Source: Oscillibacter sp.
Lineage (GTDB): Bacteria; Bacillota; Clostridia; Oscillospirales; Oscillospiraceae
Assembly: GCA_022791135.1 (NCBI GenBank)
Contig: JAAVYM010000103.1
Location: 1 to 64,000 of the forward strand
Length of the DNA: 64,000 nt
Reading direction: 5' to 3'
This document shows positions 55,744 through 64,000 of this stretch, piece after piece. The notes beneath the pieces were generated by a model that did no database searches, had not been told where the DNA came from, and saw only the letters and a list, made by a program, of their open reading frames with translations. The translations under genes were made by a program, and so were the position numbers. Positions within the stretch are counted from its first letter, which is position 1, and each line of letters opens with the position of its first letter.

Positions 55744-58494
55744 TTAATTGCTGTGGTACTCCGGGCAGGTGCACTTCTTCCATTTAAGTCCGCTGCCGCA
55801 GGGGCAGGGATCGTTCCGGCCGATTTTGATGACCTTGATGGGCTGCTTTTTGGGCTTCGTTCCGTCGCCGCCCACATTTTCCACCATGCCCTTGGCCACG
55901 CGCTCCCGCTTGACCTCCTCATCCTTCCGCAGCCGCACGGAGTACAGCCGCCGGACCGTCTCATCCTGAATAGCGGCGATCATTTCCTCAAACATGTCCA
56001 GGGACTCCCGCTTGTACACGTCCACGGGGTTGTTGTTGCCGTAGGCTTGGAGCCGAATGCCCTGCTTCAGGTCGTCCATGGCGTCGATATGGTCCATCCA
56101 GTACTCATCAACCACCCGGAGCATCACCACCCGCTCCAGCTCCCGCATGATGGGGCTGGTGATCTCGGCCTCCTTGTTCTGGTAGAATGCCTCGGCGGCG
56201 GCAATAAACGCCTCGTCAAAGTCCTCCTGGCTCTTCTGCGGGATCTCTCCCTCAGGGATAGCCACGGCGCCCTTGGCAAAGTACATGCCCTCCAGCCCCC
56301 GGAGCATTTCCTGGTAGCCGGCGGCGTCCAAATGCTGCTTCTCCCCGAACGCCAGGCTCACGTGGTTGCCGATGGAGGTGTGCATCATGTTCAGCACGGT
56401 GTCCTTGATATCCATGCCGTCCAGCACCTGCCGCCGCTGGCCGTAAATCAGCTCCCGCTGCTTGTTCATCACGTCGTCGTATTCCAGCACGGATTTCCGG
56501 GACTGGAAGTTCCGGGACTCCACAGTGGTCTGGGCATTCTCAATGGCCTTGGTGAGCATCCGGTTCTCAATGGGCGTGTCCTCATCCAAATCGAAGCGGT
56601 CCATCATGTTCGTAATCCGGTCCCCGCCGAACAGGCGCATCAAATCGTCCTCCAGGGAGATATAGAAGCGGGTCTCGCCGGGGTCACCCTGGCGGCCCGA
56701 CCGGCCCCGCAGCTGATTGTCGATCCGCCGGGACTCGTGGCGCTCGGTACCGATGATGAACAGGCCCCCGGCCTCCCGGACCTGCTCCGCCTCGCTGGCG
56801 ATCTCCGCCTTATGCTGGGCCAGCCTCTCCGCAAAGAGGTTTCGCGCATCCAAAATCTCCTGGTTGTCCGTCTCGGCGTAGCCGGTGGCGTCCACGATGA
56901 CCTCCTCGGAGTAGCCCGCCTTGGTGAGGTCCGCCCGGGCCAGGTACTCGGCGTTGCCGCCCAGCATGATATCGGTGCCGCGGCCGGCCATGTTGGTGGC
57001 CACAGTCACGGCCCCCAGCTTGCCCGCCTGGGCGACGATCTCCGCCTCTTTTTCGTGGTTCTTGGCGTTGAGGAGGTTGTGCTTGATGCCCTCCCGGCTG
57101 AGGAGCTTGCTGAGAAGCTCGTTTTTCTCAATGGACACCGTGCCCACCAGCACCGGCTGGCCCTTCTCGTGGCACTCCTTGATCTGCTGGATAACCGCCC
57201 GGAACTTCCCGGCCTCGGTTTTATAGACCACGTCGTGATGGTCGTGGCGCTGATTGGGCCGGTTGGTGGGAATCTCGATGATGTCCAGGTTATAGATGGT
57301 GCCAAACTCCTCCTGCTCCGTCATGGCAGTGCCGGTCATGCCGGAGAGCTTGCTGTAGAGCCGGAAGTAATTCTGGAAAGTGATGGTCGCCAGGGTCCGG
57401 TTCTCGCTGTTGACGCTCACGTGCTCCTTAGCCTCGATGGCCTGGTGAAGGCCGTTGGAGTACCGCCGGCCGAACATCAGCCGGCCGGTGAACTCATCCA
57501 CGATGATGACCTCGCCGTCCTTGACCACGTAGTCGATGTCCCGCTTCATGGTACCGTGGGCCTTGAGGGCCTGGTTGATATGGTGACTGATGGTGGAGTT
57601 GGAGGGGTCGGAGAGGTTTTCCACGTGGAAATACTCCTCCGCCTTGGCGATGCCCCGGGCGGTGAGGGTAGCGGTCTTGGCCTTCTCGTCCACGACATAG
57701 TCCGCGTCGATGTCGGCGGCCTCCTCCTCCTTGTTGTCCACCTGGACCACCACCTGCTTTTTCAGCCTGGAGACAAACATCTCCGTCAGGTCGTACATCT
57801 GAGTGGACTTCTCCCCCTGTCCGGAGATGATCAGCGGCGTCCGGGCCTCGTCGATGAGGATGGAGTCCACCTCGTCCACGATGGCGAAGGCGTGGCCCCG
57901 CTGGACCAGCTCCGAGGAGTAGATGCACATATTGTCCCGGAGGTAATCGAAACCCATCTCGTTGTTCGTGCCATAGGTAATGTCGGCGGCATAGGCGTCC
58001 TGGCGCTGTTTGCTGGTCAGGCCGTGGACAATCAGCCCCACCTTCAACCCCAGGAAGCGGTGGACCTTGCCCATCCACTCCGAGTCGCGCTTGGCCAGGT
58101 AGTCGTTGACGGTGACGATATGGACACCCTTCCCCGCCAAGGCGTTCAGGTAGGCGGGCAGGGTGGCGACGAGGGTTTTGCCCTCACCGGTCTTCATCTC
58201 AGCAATGCGCCCCTGGTGAAGGACCACGCCGCCCACCAGCTGCACCCGGTAAGGCCGCATGCCCAGCACCCGCTCTGAGGCCTCCCGTACGGTGGCGAAG
58301 GCCTCGGGAAGGATGTCGTCCAAGGTCTCGCCGTTTTCCAGGCGGTTTTTAAACTCCGGGGTTTTCGCCTGAAGCTGGGCGTCGCTCATGGCCTTATACT
58401 CGTCGGCCATGGCCTCGATTTTGTCCACGATGGGAGTAATGGCTTTCAGCTCCCGGGAGCTGTAGTCACCAAAGATTTTCTGCATCAGACCCAT
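55744..58494 (-). CDS. secA: Preprotein translocase ATPase subunit SecA
   Basis: [29 protein letters not shown]..., [47 protein letters not shown]-terminal [12 protein letters not shown]. Confidence 0.97.
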   Translation of the reverse strand: MGLMQKIFGDYSSRELKAITPIVDKIEAMADEYKAMSDAQLQAKTPEFKNRLENGETLDDILPEAFATVREASERVLGMRPYRVQLVGGVVLHQGRIAEMKTGEGKTLVATLPAYLNALAGKGVHIVTVNDYLAKRDSEWMGKVHRFLGLKVGLIVHGLTSKQRQDAYAADITYGTNNEMGFDYLRDNMCIYSSELVQRGHAFAIVDEVDSILIDEARTPLIISGQGEKSTQMYDLTEMFVSRLKKQVVVQVDNKEEEAADIDADYVVDEKAKTATLTARGIAKAEEYFHVENLSDPSNSTISHHINQALKAHGTMKRDIDYVVKDGEVIIVDEFTGRLMFGRRYSNGLHQAIEAKEHVSVNSENRTLATITFQNYFRLYSKLSGMTGTAMTEQEEFGTIYNLDIIEIPTNRPNQRHDHHDVVYKTEAGKFRAVIQQIKECHEKGQPVLVGTVSIEKNELLSKLLSREGIKHNLLNAKNHEKEAEIVAQAGKLGAVTVATNMAGRGTDIMLGGNAEYLARADLTKAGYSEEVIVDATGYAETDNQEILDARNLFAERLAQHKAEIASEAEQVREAGGLFIIGTERHESRRIDNQLRGRSGRQGDPGETRFYISLEDDLMRLFGGDRITNMMDRFDLDEDTPIENRMLTKAIENAQTTVESRNFQSRKSVLEYDDVMNKQRELIYGQRRQVLDGMDIKDTVLNMMHTSIGNHVSLAFGEKQHLDAAGYQEMLRGLEGMYFAKGAVAIPEGEIPQKSQEDFDEAFIAAAEAFYQNKEAEITSPIMRELERVVMLRVVDEYWMDHIDAMDDLKQGIRLQAYGNNNPVDVYKRESLDMFEEMIAAIQDETVRRLYSVRLRKDEEVKRERVAKGMVENVGGDGTKPKKQPIKVIKIGRNDPCPCGSGLKWKKCTCPEYHSN

Positions 58495-58847
58495 GATCGT
58501 TTGAAACTTCCTTTCGATTTTGACGCCGCCCCGGAGCCTGCCGGAGGACCGGTCCCAAGGCTGCCTAGAATTTTCCGAAATTCCATAGTAAAACAATCAT
58601 AGCATACCACATTTTTTTCCGGATTGCAAAGAAAATCGGGCAAGGACAAAAAAAGTTCACAAAGCCGGTTTTTTCCTCCGCCGCCCCCGGAAAGGGCCGC
58701 GTCAGGGCACCCTGCAAACGGGTCCTGTCGCGCCGCCGGCCCGCCCCGCTGGAGATCCCAGTCCCTGAACCGGTCCGGTGTCTCCAGCGCCCTCTCTCAC
58801 CCCGCACAGGGCTGGCAAAATGCGATCCGAGCTAATTCCCTACTCGC

Positions 58848-58891
58848 AAAAACTGCCAGAAAGCTTTCGCTCTCTGGCAGTTTTTGCCGCG
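58848..58891. terminator. Bidirectional Rho-independent-like terminator
   Basis: caaaaactgccaga-N-tctggcagtttttg; A-rich/T-rich on both sides. Confidence 0.7.
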
Positions 58892-59096
58892 GTTCAAATC
58901 TTGTCCGAAACATTTTTAAACGCCGCTTTGCGGTTTCTTTCTCCGCCAGAACCCCGTTGCTTTTCCTCGAAATCTGTCAGGACTCCCGCGTCAAATCGCC
59001 TTGCCTGGCGGGAAAAGTCCGCCCTAATCCGGCATCCCGCCAACTTTCAAGCAAGCTCCCTGGCAACCGTTACAATTCTTCAGGTCTTGTCGGGGT

Positions 59097-62012
59097 TCAC
59101 TCTTCGGAACCTTGGCCCCGGAATCCCGCTTCCACATAATTTTTGAAAATCTGTGCGGCCTGCGCCCTGGACGCATAACCTCTCGGGAGGAAATCGCCGC
59201 TGCCGTAGCCTTGGACAATTCCGTTCTCAGCCGCCCATTTCACGGCCTCCCGCGCGTAAGCTCCAACCTGTTCGGCATCGCGGAAGACAGGCCCCGTGCC
59301 AGACGGTGCCGGGCTGCCCGCGTAGCGCCAGAGAATTGCCGCCGCCTGCTCCCTTGTAATACGGTCGTTCGGCCCAAAGCGGCCGTCGCCGTAACCGGAA
59401 GCGATTCCGCTTTCCGCCGCCCAGGCCACCGCGCCGGAGCACCAGCTGCCATCCGGCACATCTGTAAAGGACCGGCTCCCTCCGGCGGCGGGCTTGCCGG
59501 CATGCTGATACAGCACCTGGATCAGCATCCCACGGGTCAGGGGAGCGTCCGGCGCAAACCGGCCGTCGCTGTAACCGTTCATCAGGCCGTTCCGGCTGAC
59601 AAACTCCACAGCGTCATAGTACCAGGCGCCGCTGGGCACATCCGTGAACAGGCTCCTGGCTCCCGATTCCTTCCCGGCTGCCGGGGCGGGCTGGAACACC
59701 GCCGACACGGCTACGCCCTCGCCAGGCATCGTAAAGCGGTATCCGCCGTTTCTCTCCGTCAGCGCCAGCTCTTCCCCGCTCTTGCCGGCGGCGGAAATGC
59801 CGGCAAGCACGTAGCCGGAATTCGGAGTGGCCGTAACCGTCACCCAGTCCCCCCGGGCGGCCCACTGCGGCGAGACGGTAACCCTGCCGCCGGCCGTGCC
59901 GGAGGCGGAGATCATATAGCGGGGAATGGAATTCATCCCCCCTCCAAAGCTGGAACCGGAACCCGAACCGGAGCTGGGAGGGGTATCGTCCCCAGCGCTG
60001 TTCCGGCTCCACTGCGCGTATACCATGGCATCGCTGGCGAATACCGTATCTGTGCGGACCGCCGTTCCTCCCTCCGGCCTCGTAAACCAGCCGATGAAGG
60101 CATAGCCGCTGCGGCTGGGTATGGGCAGGCTGGGCAGCATGCCGTCTGCCCCGGCGTTCATCTCTGCGGGCCTCACTGTGCCGCCAGCGGCGTCAAAGGT
60201 GATGATAACGGCATTTTCATGTACATTGACAGGGTCATCCTCGGAACCCGCCGGAGGGATATCCAAGCGGAGCACAGGGGACGCGTCCCGCGCCGCCAGC
60301 GCTACCCGGGCGGCCGCCGGAGAAACAGCCACTGTATAATCCAGCCGTCCATATGCGCCGGGACGCCCCGATGTTTCATCGGAAGGCGCGATATAGCCCA
60401 CGGCCGTAATTATTACGCTGCATCCGGATGCTCCCAGGTCCCGCAGGCGCTCCTCCGCCAGGCTCTCGGCACAGGCAACCGCCTCCTGCTCCGTGGCCCC
60501 GGCCGGGGCCAGGCCTGTCTCCAATCCATCCCCTATAGCCGCTTCAAGTCGGATTCCGCACCGCTCACACACAGCGCTGCCGTCAACGGAGAAGCTGTGC
60601 CCGGCAACGGGGATGGACACGGACTTCACCGCGCCGCAGCCGGGATTTGTGCAGGTATAGGTTCTAACCCCCGCCTCTGTACAGGACGGCGCAACAGTGA
60701 CCTGGCCGCTGTCCCACTCGTGGCAGGCGGCTACCGTCAGCTGGGCGGTCTGCCCGCCATAGGTCACGGTAATAATCTGATCTTCGTTCGCGTCCTCGTC
60801 ATAGCCGGAGCACATGGCCGCAATCAGTGGCAGCGTGCATGCGCCATGGCGGTAACAGGACGTGGTAACGGCAAGATTCGCGTCCGCCAGCAGAGATTCC
60901 AAATCCGCGCCCGCCCGGCCGCAAATGACCCCAGCGGAGAGTTCCAGACCCGTAAAGCGGCAGTTGCCGGCGGCGGCAAAGTCCTGCGTCCAGTTATGCC
61001 CGCCGGCGGAGGGGCTGGCGCCGTAATAATGCCCCACGCCGATATGGACCGGATTCGCGCTCTCGATGTTCCTGCGGTGGCCGGGGCTGTGGAGCCAGCT
61101 GTTCATGACACTTTCGGCGCTGGTCTGCCCGGAGGCAATGTTTTCTGCACTGAAATGATAGAGCACCCCGCACTCCTGATAGGCCGTCCAGCAAATCCTG
61201 CCGTCCGGGCGCGTATGGTCCGAGCGGTAATCGGCATAGATTTCCCTTGCACGCAAGTCAGCCACTCGCTGCAGCGCGCCAAAAACGGACAAGGGCGCAC
61301 GGCCGATTTCCATCCGGTGCTGATTGACCAGCCGAAGGACCTCCCATCCCATTTCATCCATTCCCTCGGGAAGCACCGGCTCAGGCGGATCGGGAATATC
61401 CGGATCCGGGTCGGGATTGGGATCGGGATTGGGATCGGGATCTGGGTCGGGATCCGGGTCCGGGTCGGGGTCAGGGTCCGGAGCAGGCTCCGGATCTTCC
61501 CCGAAAGAACCGCTGGCCACGCCATTTTCAATCATCAAATCCCGCAGCCCGTTCACGGGCAGTCCCGGGGCACCCATCAGCGTAGCCACATATTCCCGTG
61601 ACAGCGCGTTCTTTGTGGACGAGTTGTACGTAACGGCAATGGGCCAATCCGGCCATCTGTCGGATTTTACGTCAAACAGCTCCCCGAGGGCTTCGTCGAT
61701 TCGGGATTCGTCCCCGGCGCCGCCGGAGAAGGCATACGAATAGAGTTTAATTCCATTCTGGTTCGCGTAACTGGAAAACTGCCGGATTGCGGTGGGGACG
61801 GGGTCAGAGCCATCCGAAGGATAGCAGAGCAGGACCACGTCCCTGGTCTCCGTCTGATTGGAAATCCGCTTGAGCATATCGACCACCTGCGGCCGCGTCA
61901 GGCTTACCCAAAAATCCGTATCCGGCGGTGTTTCAAACGCGAACGCCATTTCCGGCAGCAACGCCAGCGCCATACACAGCGCCAGCAAAATAGAAACCAG
62001 CCGTTTTTTCAT
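59097..62012 (-). CDS. Secreted surface protein: CAP/SCP domain, InlB-type repeat, three SLH domains
   Basis: Signal peptide MKKRLVSILLALCMALALLPEMAFA; Pro-Asp linker; CAP domain LVNQHRMEIGRAPLS...SWLHSPGHRRNIESANPVHIGVGHYY; VIITFDAAGG...GYAFIGWFTRPEGGTAV; three SLH (FTDVPSGAWYYDAVEFVSRNGLMNGYSDGRFAPDAPLTRG...). Confidence 0.88.
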   Translation of the reverse strand: MKKRLVSILLALCMALALLPEMAFAFETPPDTDFWVSLTRPQVVDMLKRISNQTETRDVVLLCYPSDGSDPVPTAIRQFSSYANQNGIKLYSYAFSGGAGDESRIDEALGELFDVKSDRWPDWPIAVTYNSSTKNALSREYVATLMGAPGLPVNGLRDLMIENGVASGSFGEDPEPAPDPDPDPDPDPDPDPDPNPDPNPDPDPDIPDPPEPVLPEGMDEMGWEVLRLVNQHRMEIGRAPLSVFGALQRVADLRAREIYADYRSDHTRPDGRICWTAYQECGVLYHFSAENIASGQTSAESVMNSWLHSPGHRRNIESANPVHIGVGHYYGASPSAGGHNWTQDFAAAGNCRFTGLELSAGVICGRAGADLESLLADANLAVTTSCYRHGACTLPLIAAMCSGYDEDANEDQIITVTYGGQTAQLTVAACHEWDSGQVTVAPSCTEAGVRTYTCTNPGCGAVKSVSIPVAGHSFSVDGSAVCERCGIRLEAAIGDGLETGLAPAGATEQEAVACAESLAEERLRDLGASGCSVIITAVGYIAPSDETSGRPGAYGRLDYTVAVSPAAARVALAARDASPVLRLDIPPAGSEDDPVNVHENAVIITFDAAGGTVRPAEMNAGADGMLPSLPIPSRSGYAFIGWFTRPEGGTAVRTDTVFASDAMVYAQWSRNSAGDDTPPSSGSGSGSSFGGGMNSIPRYMISASGTAGGRVTVSPQWAARGDWVTVTATPNSGYVLAGISAAGKSGEELALTERNGGYRFTMPGEGVAVSAVFQPAPAAGKESGARSLFTDVPSGAWYYDAVEFVSRNGLMNGYSDGRFAPDAPLTRGMLIQVLYQHAGKPAAGGSRSFTDVPDGSWCSGAVAWAAESGIASGYGDGRFGPNDRITREQAAAILWRYAGSPAPSGTGPVFRDAEQVGAYAREAVKWAAENGIVQGYGSGDFLPRGYASRAQAAQIFKNYVEAGFRGQGSEE

Positions 62013-62168
62013 AAAGACCCCATCCTCCATGCTTTCAAATCAGTTTGCAGTTCAGCGCCAGCGGCGTGAATAGAAAATATTGTATATCATTTTCAGGCTA
62101 CTTGCAAGACAGAACTTTCACGTTTCCTTTCCAAGATTCGTGACGCCAACCCCTCCGGCGAAATACGC

Positions 62169-62201
62169 CCGGGCAGTTACCCGCCGCAGATAACTGCCCG
62201 G
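62169..62201 (-). repeat. CGGGCAGTTA hairpin (copy 2)
   Basis: CCGGGCAGTTA/TAACTGCCCGG arms; 12 bp beyond the frameshifted VOC stop; matches 20085-20115. Confidence 0.65.
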
Positions 62202-62212
62202 CAAACCGGAAA

Positions 62213-62670
62213 TCAGCGTTCCAAATACTTCTTAATGCAATCCACAGGAACGTCCATCCTCCTTGCAACTTCTTCCACCGTCATTCCGCTTTGAAAAAAC
62301 GTTTTGCAACCATGGAACTGTCCTCGGCCACTTCAATAATATGGTGGTTCGGGTCATAAAAACGAATCACCCGCTGCCCCCAGCTATGCTCCATAAACCC
62401 ATGAACAAGCTCTACATTGGCCTTTTGCAGCTTTGATAGAAACTCATCCATATCAGAAACTTCAAAATACAGTTCTCCAGCATGATTTTTAAGATAGATC
62501 TCTTTGCCGCCGATGAAGCCGCTCCATGTGTCAAGCGTTTGCAAAAGCAATCCGCCCTCCAGCTGAACATTCGCCCCGAAGTCGCACGCTACATTCATCC
62601 CCAGAAGATCATGATAGAATTTCTTGCTCTCCTCCATGTCTTTTACTGCAATCAAAGTGCCTTTATACAT
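62213..62670 (-). CDS. VOC/glyoxalase family protein, apparently frameshifted near the 3' end
   Basis: MYKGTLIAVKDMEESKKFYHDLLGMNV...VIRFYDPNHHIIEVAEDSSMVAKRFF; 0-frame stops at 62281, -1 frame continues QSGMTVEEVARRMDVPVDCIKKYLER-stop at 62213. Confidence 0.7.
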
Positions 62671-62847
62671 TCAAATTCTCCTTTGCACCTTTGCAAACCG
62701 GCATTCGCCGGTTTGATTCAGTTGCGGGCGCACAGATTGTTCCACTCGCCCCTGCCAACGCGGCGGGGCTTTATTTTAGATTCCTGCATGGAATTTTAAA
62801 CGCAAAGCTCCGTGCTTTGCGCGCGGAGCTTTGCGTCTCCTCTTGTC

Positions 62848-63297
62848 TCATGAGCCGGCCCCCTCCGCCGGAACACGGGCCTGCATTGCACCTGCGGTAT
62901 GGTCCAGCAGGTCTTCCAGAGTGAAGCTGTCCAGATACTCGCTGATAACCCTGTCCAGCCCGCGCCACAGGGGCAGCGTGGGGCACTCTTCCATCCGAGG
63001 GCACTCCTGGGCGCCCGACATGCACACCACCGGGACCAGCGGCCCCTCCGCCGCCTCCAGAATCTGCCGGACACTGCATGCCTCCGGCTCCAGGCTCAGC
63101 CGGTACCCGCCGCCCTTGCCCCGCACGCCGGTAAGGTACTCCTGCTGCACCAGGGCGCGGACAATGATCTCCAGGTATTTCTCCGAAATCCCCTGCCGCT
63201 TAGCCACGTCCCGCAGGCGGATATATCCCTCTCTCTGGTGCTCCGCGATGTCGATCATCAGCCGGAGGGCGTAGCGTCCCTTTGTCGAAATCATCAT
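62848..63297 (-). CDS. Rrf2 family transcriptional regulator
   Basis: MMISTKGRYALRLMIDIAEHQREGYIRLRDVAKRQGISEKYLEIIVRALVQQEYLTGVRGKGGGYRLS; Cys cluster VVCMSGAQECPRMEECPTLP. Confidence 0.93.
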   Translation of the reverse strand: MMISTKGRYALRLMIDIAEHQREGYIRLRDVAKRQGISEKYLEIIVRALVQQEYLTGVRGKGGGYRLSLEPEACSVRQILEAAEGPLVPVVCMSGAQECPRMEECPTLPLWRGLDRVISEYLDSFTLEDLLDHTAGAMQARVPAEGAGS

Positions 63298-63497
63298 CTT
63301 CTTTCACCGCCTTTTCTTTCCCGCAGCACCGGGTCCCGCCGGTATTGCGGCTGCATTTCGAAACCGCCATGTTATTTCCAATATTATACAACAAAAAAAT
63401 CGGAATTTCAAGATATATGTAATAATAATATCTATTTAGTATGTTTTAAGATTGCAAAACAGACCCCGCCGGGGCCGAAACCGGCGGGGCCTGCCTG

Positions 63498-64000
63498 TCA
63501 GGATGCAAAATACCGCTTCAGGTCAAAGGGGGAAAATATCCCTTTTTCCGTGATAACCCCGTCGCACAGCTTGGGGGGCGTCACGTCAAAGGCCGGATAA
63601 TAGCCCCTTACCCCTTCCAAAGTGGTCCGGGTCCCCATGGCGTCCATCACTAGAAGCGGGTCCCGCTCCTCAATCACCACGGAGGAACAATCCGGATGGC
63701 TGGGGTTCGGGGAGCCGGTGACGTAGTAGGGAATCCCCCAGTAGCTGGCCGCCAGGGCAATCTGAAAAGTACCCACTTTGTTGATGATGTGCCCGTCCAG
63801 GGTGATGACGTCGGCGGCAGAGGTGAAGAGATCCACCTGCTTTTTCTCCATCACATAGCCCGGCATGTTGTCGGAGATCACCGTCACGTCGAAGCCCATG
63901 TCGCAGGCCACGCTGGCCGTGAGCCTGGCCCCCTGGAAATAGGGCCGCGTCTCCGGGCAGATGACCTTCACCAGGTTGCCCCGCCGGCGGCATTCCCGCA
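63498..64000 (-). CDS. eIF-2B/MtnA-like isomerase family protein (5' end outside window)
   Basis: ETRPYFQGARLTASVACDMGFDVTVISDNMPGYVMEKKQVDLFTSAADVITLDGHIINKVGTFQIALAASYWGIPYYV; open at right edge. Confidence 0.8.
   Translation of the reverse strand, partial: RECRRRGNLVKVICPETRPYFQGARLTASVACDMGFDVTVISDNMPGYVMEKKQVDLFTSAADVITLDGHIINKVGTFQIALAASYWGIPYYVTGSPNPSHPDCSSVVIEERDPLLVMDAMGTRTTLEGVRGYYPAFDVTPPKLCDGVITEKGIFSPFDLKRYFAS

Noticed and set aside
55639-58278. 879-aa plus-strand ORF
   Set aside because: Antisense to secA, which has clear motifs; typical shadow ORF.
61395-61485. Possible CRISPR or G-quadruplex-type regulatory repeat
   Set aside because: It is in-frame coding repeat for a Pro-Asp linker; no spacer structure.
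59112-61601. 829-aa plus-strand ORF
   Set aside because: Antisense to the CAP/SLH surface protein; repetitive GIGIG segment just mirrors the Pro-Asp linker.

Overview
64-kb chromosomal window from a high-GC, spore-forming Clostridia-type Firmicute (Oscillospiraceae-like; inferred from spoIIA-sigF, a sigG fragment, ylmC/ymxH, a T-box leu leader and codon/GC character). It carries mostly metabolic and housekeeping genes: tRNA-Arg(CCG), ECF sigma factor, SUV3-like helicase, LysR/LysE pair, two molybdenum hydroxylase systems plus mocA, thiamine pyrophosphokinase, a radical-SAM/DUF4130-type DNA-metabolism pair, the spoIIA operon, an operon polA-...-rimI-tsaD, nitrilase and yjbQ, a BlaI/BlaR1-like pair, an alpha-glucan utilisation locus (LacI, ABC transporter, LacI, malQ, glgP, GH13), leuACDB behind a T-box, rpsU, secA, a CAP+SLH surface protein and an Rrf2 regulator. 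Main points for follow-up: (1) a sigG gene with a sigmaF-type promoter that stops abruptly inside region 2; (2) a consensus promoter with an embedded SOS/LexA-like box driving a small membrane ORF, a radical SAM protein and its DUF4130 partner; (3) a VOC gene whose conserved-looking C-terminus is reached only by a -1 shift at U UUU UUC; (4) a LacI regulator whose best start codon is ATA; (5) several repeat, palindrome and hairpin elements. No CRISPR array, prophage, IS element or rRNA was recognised. All calls come from reading the sequence; no database searches were run.
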